A stretch of DNA of 64,000 bases, taken from NCBI RefSeq assembly GCF_040529055.1, contig NZ_CP132342.1:1796001-1860000 (forward strand). Reading direction: 5' to 3'. The DNA comes from Xanthomonas sontii (GTDB lineage Bacteria > Pseudomonadota > Gammaproteobacteria > Xanthomonadales > Xanthomonadaceae). Within the stretch, counting starts at the first letter, position 1, and each line of letters begins with the position of its first letter. Of this stretch, positions 17,048 to 25,440 are shown in pieces. The notes under the pieces were generated by a model. It was not told the origin of the DNA. It was given only the letters and a program-made list of their open reading frames with translations, and searched no databases. The translations under genes were made by a program, and so were the position numbers.

Positions 17048-19708
17048 TCAGAGTTTGACATTGAGGCCGACCATCACGGTCGGCGCCATCTTCCAGGCCG
17101 ATTGCACGTATTCCTGCTGGCGGCCGATGCGGTACTCGTAGCCCTGTCCGGTCAGGTTCAGCACGTCCAGGCTCAGCGCGACGGAGGGCGATACCTGCCA
17201 GCCCAGCTTCAGGTCGACGCGGTCCAACGCCTGCTGGTAGCGGTTGCGATAGAACTCCAACTGGTTGGTGTAGTTGGGGTAACGGTCGTCCCACAACACA
17301 CCGGTATGGTTCCAGGCCAGCGAGGCGCTCAGCGGACCCCGCGCATAGTTGAGCGCCAGATTCCACAGCTGCTTGGGCTGCTGCGGCAGCACCGACAGCG
17401 TCGTACGGCTGCCGTCGCCCAGCACCACCGGGTAGTCCACGTCCAGCAGCGTGACATTGGTGCTCACCGACAGGCCGTTCAGCGCGGGCAGCCAGGGCCC
17501 GAGTTCCTTGATCGCGCTCAGTTCGAGGCCGCGTAGCCGCACGGGCCGGTCCACGTTGCGGGGCTGCGTGACCAGCACCTGCTGGCCGTCGAGGGACTGC
17601 AGCTGGCCGTAGCGGAAGATTTCATCGTGGATGGTCTTGTGGAACAGCGCGATCGACAGCAGGCTGGCGCCATCGTCGAAGGTCCAGTCGTGGCCGAGAT
17701 CCAGATTCAGTGCGCGACGCGGTTGCAGGTCCGGGTTGCCCTGGTTGAGCGTGGGCGGCGTGCTGCTGAGTGTCAGCACGCCGCCGTTCAGCGCCATCTG
17801 GTCCAGGCGCGGGCGCCCGATCGAGCGCGAGACGCCGAAGCGCAGGGTGCCGTTGGCGCTGGTCTGCCACTGGCCGGCGAGCGACGGCAACCAGTTGCGA
17901 TAGCGGCGCACGGCACTGACCGGGCTCCATGTCGATCCGCTCAGTTGCAGTCCGTCGCTGCCGAAACGGGTCTGTTCCAAGCGCACTCCGCCGGCCAGGC
18001 GCCAGCGCTCGCCCCGCCATTGCGCCTGGACGAAGCCGGCGCGCACCTGTTCGTCCACGGCGTAGCTGCCGCTGTTCTGCGCGGCGGTGTCCACCACGCC
18101 ACGTGCCTGGTTGGCGACGGCATCACAGCGTGCGTCGGCAAGTGCCGGATCGATGGTCAGCATCGGCGTATTGCAGCCCAGCCCGCAGGTCGATTCGCCC
18201 AGCACGTCCGCCAGGGTGTAGGGCAGCCCGCTCCAGGTGGTGCGCTGGAAGGACGTGCGCATGTGCGTACGCACCTGTCGCAGGCCCCATGCCACGCCCA
18301 ATCCACGACTGTCCTCGTCCATGTTGCGGCGCAATTCCAATTGCAGATCGCTGACCCGCTCGGCGTAGCGGGTGCGTTCCTGCTGGTGATAGAGGTTGGC
18401 GTAGCGCGTCGGGTCGTCGGCCAGCGCCGGGTTGAGTGCAGTGAACGCAGGCAGGCTGTCGCTCCAGTCGAACGCGTAGCCCAAGCGGTTTTGTTGGAAA
18501 CGGTCCCAGGTCTGCGGGTTATCCACCGTGGCGCGCGAGGTGCTGGCGCGCAGTGAGCCGCGCCACTGCGCCGGCAGTTCGGCCAGCAGTTCGCCGTTGA
18601 GCCCGGTCAGTCCGCGTTTCCAGCGCAATTGGCCCAGTTCGACAAGCTGATTGAGATTGTCCAGGGTTCCGCTGTCGGCGCCGGTGCGAACCAGGCGCGC
18701 GCTGCTCTGCACCTGCGCGACCTCGGCGTCGCGGTCGGAGGTCTCGCGCTGACGGAAGCGATAGCCGGCGAGATGGCCGCTGAGCGGGCCATCCGGTTGC
18801 CAATCCAGGCGCATGGTCAGTCCGCGGCGCTCGCGGGTGTTGTCGTAGTTGTACCAACGCCGCTCGCTGGGCACCGCGTTGCCGACGCCGCCATAGGCCA
18901 AGGCGGAGCGCGTACCGTCGGCGTTGTACCAGTTCAGGCCGCTTCCGTTTTCCTCCTGCGGTACCGAGATCACGCGGCGCCAGATGCTGGCCGCGCCCAG
19001 GAACGCGAATTCGTCGTTGCCACCGAAGCGTTTGCTCCACTTCAGTTCGCTTTCGCCGGCCGGCGTGCGCCCGCCGTAGCGCTGTCCCATGAGGTTGACG
19101 CCCCCCTTGGCCGCGGCGGTGAGCAATCCATCGGGCCGCTCGAAGCCGCTTTCGGTGACCAGATCGGTGACGCCTCCGATCGCGCCGCCGTCGTTTTCCG
19201 GCAACAGCGATTTCACCACGTCGATGCGATCGACGAAATTGGCCGGCAGCACGTCCATCAGCGCCTGGCGGCTGCCGATATCGTTGCTGGCGAACGCGAA
19301 GCCGTCGATCAACATGCTGTTGTAGTTGCCGTTGAGGCCGCGCACGGTCACATAGCGCGGTTCGCCCTGGTACTCCACCGTGCTCACGCCGGCGACCCGG
19401 CGCAGCGCGTCGCCGACGTTGAAGTCCGGCAACTGCCCGATGCTGTCGGCGGCGATCGAATCCACGATGGTGGAAGCCCCCTGCTTGGTGGCGATGGCGC
19501 GCGTGTTCTGCGATTGGAACGAGGTGCGGACCTGCACTGCATCCATGGTCTTCGCATCCTCGTCGGCCTGCAGCGCATCGGCATACGCCGGCGATGCCAA
19601 CGGCAGGACGCCGGTCAGCGCCAGGCGAAGTGCCAGTGACAGAACGGACGGAGAGGAGGCGTCGGGCGAGCGGAAGACGCAAAGGGGATGAGGCGGCAGC
19701 AGACGCAT
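17048..19708 (-). CDS. TonB-dependent receptor paired with a ROK regulator
   Basis: Outer-membrane receptor of 886 residues. After an N-terminal leader ending near LPLASPAYADA the plug begins with TMDAVQVRTSFQSQNTRAIA and continues with QLPDFNVGDALRRVAGVS, YVTVRGLNGNYNSMLIDG and LLPENDGGAIGGVTDLVTES. The barrel ends in the typical aromatic strand (APTVMVGLNVKL). The ATG at 19708 places a signal peptide at the start; upstream in-frame codons are non-coding in character. It is divergent from the ROK regulator at 19785 and directly followed by the exported 2H phosphoesterase gene. Plug features fit carbohydrate-type receptors; a phosphodiester-containing ligand is only inferred from the neighbour. 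Confidence 0.9.
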   Translation of the reverse strand: MRLLPPHPLCVFRSPDASSPSVLSLALRLALTGVLPLASPAYADALQADEDAKTMDAVQVRTSFQSQNTRAIATKQGASTIVDSIAADSIGQLPDFNVGDALRRVAGVSTVEYQGEPRYVTVRGLNGNYNSMLIDGFAFASNDIGSRQALMDVLPANFVDRIDVVKSLLPENDGGAIGGVTDLVTESGFERPDGLLTAAAKGGVNLMGQRYGGRTPAGESELKWSKRFGGNDEFAFLGAASIWRRVISVPQEENGSGLNWYNADGTRSALAYGGVGNAVPSERRWYNYDNTRERRGLTMRLDWQPDGPLSGHLAGYRFRQRETSDRDAEVAQVQSSARLVRTGADSGTLDNLNQLVELGQLRWKRGLTGLNGELLAELPAQWRGSLRASTSRATVDNPQTWDRFQQNRLGYAFDWSDSLPAFTALNPALADDPTRYANLYHQQERTRYAERVSDLQLELRRNMDEDSRGLGVAWGLRQVRTHMRTSFQRTTWSGLPYTLADVLGESTCGLGCNTPMLTIDPALADARCDAVANQARGVVDTAAQNSGSYAVDEQVRAGFVQAQWRGERWRLAGGVRLEQTRFGSDGLQLSGSTWSPVSAVRRYRNWLPSLAGQWQTSANGTLRFGVSRSIGRPRLDQMALNGGVLTLSSTPPTLNQGNPDLQPRRALNLDLGHDWTFDDGASLLSIALFHKTIHDEIFRYGQLQSLDGQQVLVTQPRNVDRPVRLRGLELSAIKELGPWLPALNGLSVSTNVTLLDVDYPVVLGDGSRTTLSVLPQQPKQLWNLALNYARGPLSASLAWNHTGVLWDDRYPNYTNQLEFYRNRYQQALDRVDLKLGWQVSPSVALSLDVLNLTGQGYEYRIGRQQEYVQSAWKMAPTVMVGLNVKL

Positions 19709-19758
19709 GGCACGATCCAGTCTTGGGCGGCCCCAGAGTGGTGGCCGAAGATGCATTA

Positions 19759-19775
19759 AATTAAGTTGGTTAATT
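19759..19775. promoter_or_regulatory. Palindrome between TonB receptor and ROK regulator
   Basis: AATTAA-GTTGG-TTAATT is a perfect six-base inverted repeat in a 76-base divergent intergenic region that is strikingly AT-rich in this genome. ROK repressors often bind AT-rich inverted repeats near their own genes, so this is the best candidate operator for both directions. It ends nine bases before the regulator ATG at 19785. Assignment is by position and symmetry only. Confidence 0.5.
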
Positions 19776-19784
19776 AAAAGAAAT

Positions 19785-20969
19785 ATGACAACGCCCCCGC
19801 TGTCGCTTCGCGTGTCCGGCTTCTTCGCCAACGCCGCTGTCCGTCCGCAGTACCGCCGCCGCAGCGACGGCAACGTCGCTGGGACCAGCGAGCGCATGCT
19901 GCTGGACTTGGTCCGCCGCGCGGGACAGGTCGAGCGTGCCGATCTGCCCCGCGCCATTGGACTCAGCGTGCCGGGGACAAAGGGCATCCTCGATCCGTTG
20001 GTCGCGCATGGCCTGCTGCAACTGGGGCCATCGCCGCGTCGCGGGCGCGGCCAGCCGAGTCGCCTGGTGCGTTTGGTGCCGGATTACGCGTACAGCGTCG
20101 GCGTCTCGTTGACGGTCGATGGCATCGCGGTGCTGTTGATCGACTTCGCCGGGCAGATCCGTGGGATGCGTCAGTTCACTGCATTCCCGCTCACGTTGGC
20201 TGACGTGCGTCGGCAGTTGCCGGCGATGGTGGAGGAACTGCTACAGGCTGCTGCTGTGGACCGACAACAGCTGTTCGGCGTTGGTCTGAGCATGACCGGA
20301 CCGCGCATCGGCGAGGGCGCGCGCGTCAACCCGCCGCTGTCGCTGGCATCGGACTGGGTGGAGGTCGAACTGGACCGATTCGTCGCCGATTGCCTGCAGT
20401 TGCCGGTCTGGATGGACAACGACGCCCATTGCGCGGCTCTGGCAGAGGCGGTGTATGGGATCGGCCGTCGAACGCCGGACCTGGTCTATCTGTACATCGG
20501 CGACGGATTCGCCGCGGGCGTGATCGCCGACGGCGGCGTGTGCCGCGGCGCGCATGGCAATGCTGGCGAACTGGGCCGTATTTCGGCCATCACCGGCATG
20601 GCACGGCCGACGCTGGAGAGCCTGCGCGAGGCGCTGGTCGCCGACGGTCACGCGCTGCCGGACCTGCATGCGATGCTGCAGCAGTACGACCCGGCGTGGC
20701 CGCAGATCGACGCTTGGCTGGATGCCGTGCAATCGACGGTGACGCTGGCGGTGGCGGCGACCATTGCGCTGATCGATCCGCCGGCGATCGTGTTCGGTGC
20801 GCGCCTGCCTGCCGATCTTGCGCGAAGGCTGATCGCCCGCATTGCGTTCGAGTCGGCCCCGCGGCGTGGCATCGCCTCGCCGTATCCCACACTGCTGGTC
20901 GGCGAAGTCCAAGCGCATGCCACGGTACTGGGCGCGGCGATGCTGCCGTTCAAGGAGACGCTGTTCTAG
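19785..20969 (+). CDS. ROK-family transcriptional regulator
   Basis: Protein of 394 residues: an N-terminal winged helix (SERMLLDLVRRAGQVERADL to a wing with RGRGQPSRLVRL, about residues 25-85) followed by a ROK sugar-binding or kinase-like domain (GVGLSMTGPRIG, WMDNDAHCAALAEAVYG, IGDGFAAGVIADG, GNAGELGRI). The catalytic-type Asp in DNDAH is kept, but the ROK zinc motif CxCGxxGCxE is absent and the usual His after GELG is Arg, so a zinc-stabilised fold is unlikely. It probably represses the divergent receptor operon in response to a sugar. The ATG at 19785 has only a weak AAAAG upstream; an earlier in-frame ATG would overlap the receptor promoter. Confidence 0.85.
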   Translation: MTTPPLSLRVSGFFANAAVRPQYRRRSDGNVAGTSERMLLDLVRRAGQVERADLPRAIGLSVPGTKGILDPLVAHGLLQLGPSPRRGRGQPSRLVRLVPDYAYSVGVSLTVDGIAVLLIDFAGQIRGMRQFTAFPLTLADVRRQLPAMVEELLQAAAVDRQQLFGVGLSMTGPRIGEGARVNPPLSLASDWVEVELDRFVADCLQLPVWMDNDAHCAALAEAVYGIGRRTPDLVYLYIGDGFAAGVIADGGVCRGAHGNAGELGRISAITGMARPTLESLREALVADGHALPDLHAMLQQYDPAWPQIDAWLDAVQSTVTLAVAATIALIDPPAIVFGARLPADLARRLIARIAFESAPRRGIASPYPTLLVGEVQAHATVLGAAMLPFKETLF

Positions 20970-21079
20970 GGCGTGTCATCCATCCCCGCGCAACCGTGAC
21001 CCTTCGGGTTGGGCTTGGCAGGCGCGCTGCCGCTGCTGACGGTTTCGCGCCGCCGAGCGGACTGTGGCGCGATGGCGCC

Positions 21080-21847
21080 TCAGCGCAACACGTGCTGCGG
21101 CACGTCGATCTCGGTGGCCACCGCGAGGTGGTCGGAGAAGGCGGCGGGCACTGCGCGCTGTTCGTTGCAGCGCAGGCCGTCGCTGACCAGGATGTGGTCG
21201 ATGGCGCGCTGCGGGCGCCAGCTCGGGAAGGTCGGCACCACGCAGCCCGGCGGTTGCAGCCGGGTGCGTTTGTAGAGCAACTGCATTTCCGGGCGGTCGG
21301 CGACGCAGTTGAAGTCGCCCATCAGCACCACGTTGGGATGATCGGACAGCAACTCGGCGATGAAGGCCAACTGCGCCGCACGCGAGTTGGCGCCCAGCGA
21401 CAGGTGCGCCACCGCCACCGCCAGGCCTTCGGCGCCGTTGCCGAACTTGGCCAGCAGCACGCCGCGCCCGCCGAGCCGGCCGGGCAGGGCGTGGTCCTGC
21501 ACTTCCACCGGCTCCAGCCGGCTGAGCAGACCGTTGGCGCTGGAGGCCACGCCGCCCACGCGTCGGTTCGGCTGGTGGCTCCAGTAGTTGAAGCCGGCGC
21601 GCTCGGCCAGGTAGTGGGTCTGGTTGGTGAAGCCCGAGCGCAGGCTGCCGGGGTCGGCCTCCTGCAGGCCGACGATGTCGTGGTCGCTGGCCAGCTGCGC
21701 GATCGCGTCCAGGCTGCTGCGCTTGCGCCCGGCCGGCAGCGCGTGCGACCAGCTGCGGGTCACGTAGTCGCTGTAGCGGCGCGTGCTGGAACCGGCCTGG
21801 ATGTTGGCGGTCAGCACGCGCAGAGTGCGGGTGGCGGGAGCGGTCAC
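21080..21847 (-). CDS. Endonuclease/exonuclease/phosphatase-fold protein
   Basis: Protein of 255 residues of the EEP superfamily (DNase I-like fold), whose members hydrolyse phosphodiesters in nucleic acids, lipids or inositol phosphates. Motifs in order: LRVLTANIQAGS, DIVGLQEADPGS (metal-binding Glu), VAVAHLSLGANSRAAQ, VVLMGDFNCVADRP (Asp and Asn), RAIDHILVSDGL and AAFSDHLAVATEI (catalytic His). No signal peptide. It starts 25 bases after the upstream DsbA stop, so it may be cotranscribed with the dsbA genes. Substrate unknown. Confidence 0.88.
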   Translation of the reverse strand: MTAPATRTLRVLTANIQAGSSTRRYSDYVTRSWSHALPAGRKRSSLDAIAQLASDHDIVGLQEADPGSLRSGFTNQTHYLAERAGFNYWSHQPNRRVGGVASSANGLLSRLEPVEVQDHALPGRLGGRGVLLAKFGNGAEGLAVAVAHLSLGANSRAAQLAFIAELLSDHPNVVLMGDFNCVADRPEMQLLYKRTRLQPPGCVVPTFPSWRPQRAIDHILVSDGLRCNEQRAVPAAFSDHLAVATEIDVPQHVLR

Positions 21848-21872
21848 GGCGGTGCGGCCCGGGGCGGACGGC

Positions 21873-22724
21873 TTACTTGGCCATCGCCGCGCGCTCGCGC
21901 GCGATCAGGTGATCGGCCACGCGCAGCATGTCGTCGTAGCTCTTGCCCTTGACCAGGTACTTGCCGTTGATGATCAGCGACGGCGTGCCGGTGATGCCGC
22001 TGCGGGTGGCGAACTGCTTGGCGCGGTTGGTCTTGGTGGCCACCGCGAAGCTGCCCATGGTGTCGGCGAACTGCTTCGGGTCCACGCCGTACTTGGCGTA
22101 GAAGTTGGCGATGTCCTGCACCGAGTCGCGGCCACGCTCGCCCTTCAGGGTCTCGTCGACGTGAATCGCCTTGTACAGCGCCTCGTGGGTCTTCTCCTGC
22201 ACGCCCAGCGCCTCGGCGGCGTAGAACGCGCGGGCGTAGTCGTCCCAGGTGCCGCCGAACATCGCCGGCACATAGACGAAGCGCACGTCCGACGGCAGGC
22301 CGGCCTTCCACGGGCCGATCAGCGGCTGGAAGCGCGCGCAGGCCGGGCAGACGTAGCCGAAGATCTCGGCCACCTCGATCTTGCCGTTGGTCGGCTGGAA
22401 CGGCTGGCCGCCGGCGATGTCGACGTAGTCGGTGCCGGCGACCGGCTCCGGACCGTTCGGGGTCTTGGCGGCGACCGGCTTGGCCGCGGCGTTGTCGCCT
22501 TCCGTGGCGGCAGGCTGTGCAGCGGCATCGGCGGTGGTGGCCGCGGGCGCGGCCGGCGTCTCGGCGGGCGCAGCGGCGGCATCGTTGCCGGCGGCGGGCG
22601 CGGCAGCCGGGGCGGCAGCGGTGCCGGAGGCAGGGGCGACGGCGTCGGCAGTGCCGTCCTGGGCCTTGCATGCCACCAGGATCGGCAGCAGGGCCATCAG
22701 GGTCAGGGCGAAGCGGGTCTTCAT
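21873..22724 (-). CDS. dsbA: DsbA-like thiol:disulfide lipoprotein with long Ala/Pro linker
   Basis: Protein of 283 residues predicted to catalyse disulfide formation in the periplasm. A lipoprotein signal (LTLMALLPILVAC, lipid Cys 19) is followed by a low-complexity Ala/Pro linker (about 21-92), then a DsbA thioredoxin domain with active site CPAC at 126-129 (EIFGYVCPACARF) and the cis-Pro loop TGTPSLIING. The linker should let a membrane-anchored domain reach out. The ATG at 22724 has GGAG nine bases upstream and begins the lipobox leader. It is the second of two DsbA genes in a row and is paralogous to the upstream one (shared NGKYLVKGK...DMLR...ADxLIAREAR-like end). Confidence 0.93.
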   Translation of the reverse strand: MKTRFALTLMALLPILVACKAQDGTADAVAPASGTAAAPAAAPAAGNDAAAAPAETPAAPAATTADAAAQPAATEGDNAAAKPVAAKTPNGPEPVAGTDYVDIAGGQPFQPTNGKIEVAEIFGYVCPACARFQPLIGPWKAGLPSDVRFVYVPAMFGGTWDDYARAFYAAEALGVQEKTHEALYKAIHVDETLKGERGRDSVQDIANFYAKYGVDPKQFADTMGSFAVATKTNRAKQFATRSGITGTPSLIINGKYLVKGKSYDDMLRVADHLIARERAAMAK

Positions 22725-22829
22725 CGGCGACATCTCCAGCAGGATGGGGGACAAATGCCGGACGCGCCGCAAGCGCGGTCCGGCCACCCCGTCATGATGC
22801 CATGGCGCGGATGAAGCGCCGTACGCCGA

Positions 22830-23471
22830 TTACTTGCCTGCGCGCTCGCGGGCGATCAACGCGTCGGCGATACGCAGCATGTCCTCGAAGTTCTTGCCCT
22901 TGACCAGGTACTTGCCGTTGACGATCAGTGCCGGGGTGCCGGAGATGTCGGCGCGCACGGCGAAATCGCGCGCGGCCTTCACCTGCGCGGCGACCTGCGG
23001 GCTCTGGTAGGCGGCGATGAAGGCCTGCGGCTTGACCCCGAAGCCGGCGTAGAACGTGGCCAGTTCCTCCGGCGCCACGTTCTGCACCGGCACGCTGCGC
23101 TTGTCGTGGATGGCCTCGAACATGGCGCGGTGGCTGCGGCTCTGCACGCCCAACTGCTGCGCGGCATAGAAGGCGCTGGCGAAGTTGTCCCAGTAGCCGC
23201 CGAACGCCGCCGGCACCAGGGTCAGGCGCACGTCCTTGGCCTGCTTGCCGGCCCATTCTTCCAGCAGCGGCTCGAAGTGCGCGCAATGCGGGCAGGTATA
23301 GCCGAACACTTCCACCACCTCGATCTTGCCGGCCAGCGGCGCGAACGGCTTGGGATTGGCGATCAGCGTGTAGTCCTCCCCTTCCACCGCGGTGGCGGAC
23401 TTGGGTTGCGCGCAGGCGCTCAACGGCAACAGGGCGAGCAGGCACAACAGCAGGCGGGGCAGACGGTTCAT
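22830..23471 (-). CDS. dsbA: DsbA-like thiol:disulfide lipoprotein
   Basis: Protein of 213 residues. A lipobox leader (LLCLLALLPLSAC, lipid Cys 20) precedes a DsbA domain with active site CPHC at 60-63 (EVFGYTCPHCAHF), the classical DsbA dipeptide, and cis-Pro loop SGTPALIVNG. GGAG lies upstream of the ATG. It is 105 bases before the second DsbA gene and 86 bases after cytochrome c4 on the same strand. The CPHC/CPAC difference between the pair suggests different redox potential or substrates; this is inference from DsbA family knowledge. Confidence 0.93.
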   Translation of the reverse strand: MNRLPRLLLCLLALLPLSACAQPKSATAVEGEDYTLIANPKPFAPLAGKIEVVEVFGYTCPHCAHFEPLLEEWAGKQAKDVRLTLVPAAFGGYWDNFASAFYAAQQLGVQSRSHRAMFEAIHDKRSVPVQNVAPEELATFYAGFGVKPQAFIAAYQSPQVAAQVKAARDFAVRADISGTPALIVNGKYLVKGKNFEDMLRIADALIARERAGK

Positions 23472-23557
23472 GCGATCTCCAATGGCAAAAAACGAACGCC
23501 GGTCGTCGGGACCGGCGCGAAGGGGAAACGGGCCGGCGCCGCCGCGGCGGCGCGCGG

Positions 23558-24379
23558 TCAGGATTGTTGCGCGGGTGCCGGCTGCTGTGGCGTCGCCGCG
23601 GCCGGTGCCGCCTGCGCGGCGGCCGCGTCGTCGGCGCGGTCGTGCAGGCCCTGCAGGTAGCTGCCCAGCGCCTTGATCTCCTGGTCGGTCAGCGGCTTGG
23701 CCACCTGCGCCATGATCTTGAACATCGTCGGATCGCGCTCCTGGGTGGTGCCGGCCTGGTATTCCTGCAGGCGCCGCGCCACGTAATCGGCGTGCTGGCC
23801 GCCCAGATGCGGATAGGCCGGACCCGGGTTGCCGGCGCCGGCCGGGCCGTGGCACGCCATGCACGCGGGAATGCCGCGGGTCGCGTCGCCGCCGCGATAC
23901 AGCTGCTGGCCGACCTCGTAGAACTTCATGCCCGCGTAGGGACCGTCGGCGATCACCGCGTCGTCGGCGATGCCGGCGCCGGCCTTCTGCGTGGCGAAGT
24001 AGGCGCCGATGTCGCGCATGTCCTGCGCGCTCAGCGGCTGCACGAACGGCACCATCGCCGCGACCGCGCCGCTGGTGCGCTCGCCGTGGGCAATCAGCGC
24101 CATCTGCCGCGCGCTGTAGCGCTCCACCTGGCCGGCGATGCGCGGATACATGGCGATCGCGGGGTTGCCGTCCGCGCCATGGCAGGCGGCGCAGGCCGCC
24201 GCCTTGGCCTGGCCGGCCTTGGGGTCGCCCCAGGCGGCCTTGCCGATGTCGCCCTCCAACGGCGTGGTGCGCACCGGCGCGTGGTCGGGAATGGGAACCA
24301 CCGAGGTCTGCGCGAACGCGACCGCGGCGGCGACAGAAACCGCTAGACCGGCAAAGGCAAGAACGCGAGCGTGGCGCAT
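23558..24379 (-). CDS. Dihaem cytochrome c4
   Basis: Periplasmic electron carrier of 273 residues. A signal peptide (MRHARVLAFAGLAVSVAAAV, cleavage near AFA-QT) is followed by two cytochrome c domains with haem sites CAACH (63-67) and CMACH (173-177), the tandem arrangement of cytochrome c4, which links the bc1 complex to terminal oxidases. The C-terminus has an Ala/Pro/Gln-rich tail. GGAG lies eight bases before the ATG at 24379. It is divergent from engB and upstream of the two dsbA genes, an order known from related gammaproteobacteria. Confidence 0.94.
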   Translation of the reverse strand: MRHARVLAFAGLAVSVAAAVAFAQTSVVPIPDHAPVRTTPLEGDIGKAAWGDPKAGQAKAAACAACHGADGNPAIAMYPRIAGQVERYSARQMALIAHGERTSGAVAAMVPFVQPLSAQDMRDIGAYFATQKAGAGIADDAVIADGPYAGMKFYEVGQQLYRGGDATRGIPACMACHGPAGAGNPGPAYPHLGGQHADYVARRLQEYQAGTTQERDPTMFKIMAQVAKPLTDQEIKALGSYLQGLHDRADDAAAAQAAPAAATPQQPAPAQQS

Positions 24380-24507
24380 TGCTGAAGCTCCGTATGACCC
24401 GACCCCGCGGCTGCCGGACGGCGACCGCACTCGCGCGATTATCGGCATGCGGCGGCCCGGCGGTCAACGAAGCCCGCCCGGGGCTCTGGACGTGCGATCC
24501 TAGAGGG

Positions 24508-25131
24508 ATGTCGCTGATCCTCGAACGTGCCCACTATCTGTTGTCCGCCCACAATGCCCGCCAGTTGCCGGACGACGGCGGCTGGGAAGTGGCGTTCGCC
24601 GGCCGCTCCAACGCCGGCAAGTCCAGCGCGCTGAACGCGCTGACCCGGCAGAACGCCCTGGCCCGCGTGTCCAAGACGCCCGGCCGTACCCAGCAGCTGG
24701 TGTTCTTCCAGGTCCAGCCCGAGCGCTACCTGGTGGACCTGCCCGGTTACGGCTACGCCAAGGTGCCGCAGGAACTGCAGGCGCACTGGCAGAAGTTCAT
24801 CGACACCTATTTCCGCACGCGCGAGGCCCTGCGCGGGCTGGTGGTGGTGATGGACATCCGCCATCCGCTGAAGGACTACGACCGGCAGATGCTGGGCTAC
24901 GCCGCCCAGCGCGGGCTGCCCGCACACGCGCTGCTGACCAAGGCCGACAAGCTCGGCCGCGGCCAGCAGGGGCAGGTGCTGCAGCAGGTACGCAAGGAGC
25001 TGGCTAGCGCGTTCGGCGATACTGTCAGCGTGCAGGCATTTTCCGGCGAGAGCCGCCAGGGCGTGGACGAGTTGCGTGGCATCGTCGGCGGCTGGCTGGG
25101 GTTGGACACGGAGCCGACTGCCGCGGAGTGA
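24508..25131 (+). CDS. engB: Ribosome biogenesis GTPase EngB/YsxC
   Basis: Essential GTP-binding protein of 207 residues needed for large ribosomal subunit maturation. G1 is GRSNAGKSS (32-40), G2 is around KTPGRTQ, G3 is DLPGYGYAKVP, G4 is LTKADKL and G5 is around VQAFSGES. The conserved start MSLILERAHYLLSAHN defines the ATG at 24508, although the purine-rich AGAGGG directly abuts the ATG, an unusually close position for a ribosome-binding site. Length is typical. It is followed by a repeat block. Confidence 0.96.
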   Translation: MSLILERAHYLLSAHNARQLPDDGGWEVAFAGRSNAGKSSALNALTRQNALARVSKTPGRTQQLVFFQVQPERYLVDLPGYGYAKVPQELQAHWQKFIDTYFRTREALRGLVVVMDIRHPLKDYDRQMLGYAAQRGLPAHALLTKADKLGRGQQGQVLQQVRKELASAFGDTVSVQAFSGESRQGVDELRGIVGGWLGLDTEPTAAE

Positions 25132-25162
25132 GCGCGGCGGCGCTGGCGCCCAAGCTCCGCGA

Positions 25163-25440
25163 GACGCTTCGCGCCGGACCCTCACCCCAACCCCTCTCCC
25201 GATGGGAGAGGGGCTAGCCGCTGTTCCTTCTCCCATCGGGAGAAGGTGCCCCGAAGGGGCGGATGAGGGTACGGGCGCAGCCTCGTGCACTCGAACTCCG
25301 CGGGACGCTTCGCGCCGGACCCTCACCCCAACCCCTCTCCCGATGGGAGAGGGGCTTTGGCCTCTTCCTTCTCCCTCCGGGACCATGGCCCCCTTTTCGG
25401 GGGAAGGTGGCCCGCAGGGCCGGATGAGGGTACGGGCCAA
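25163..25440. repeat. Two 141-bp-spaced copies of the CCCTCACCCC intergenic repeat
   Basis: The same core as at 12738 begins at 25179 and 25320. Each copy carries the perfect hairpin CCCCTCTCCC-GAT-GGGAGAGGGG; the second also has the CCCCTTTTCGGGGG section seen at 12811. The block fills the whole space between engB and the convergent metallo-beta-lactamase-fold gene and stops exactly at that gene's stop codon (25441). For convergent genes such hairpins could help transcript ends. Nothing else is seen in 25132-25440. Confidence 0.85.
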
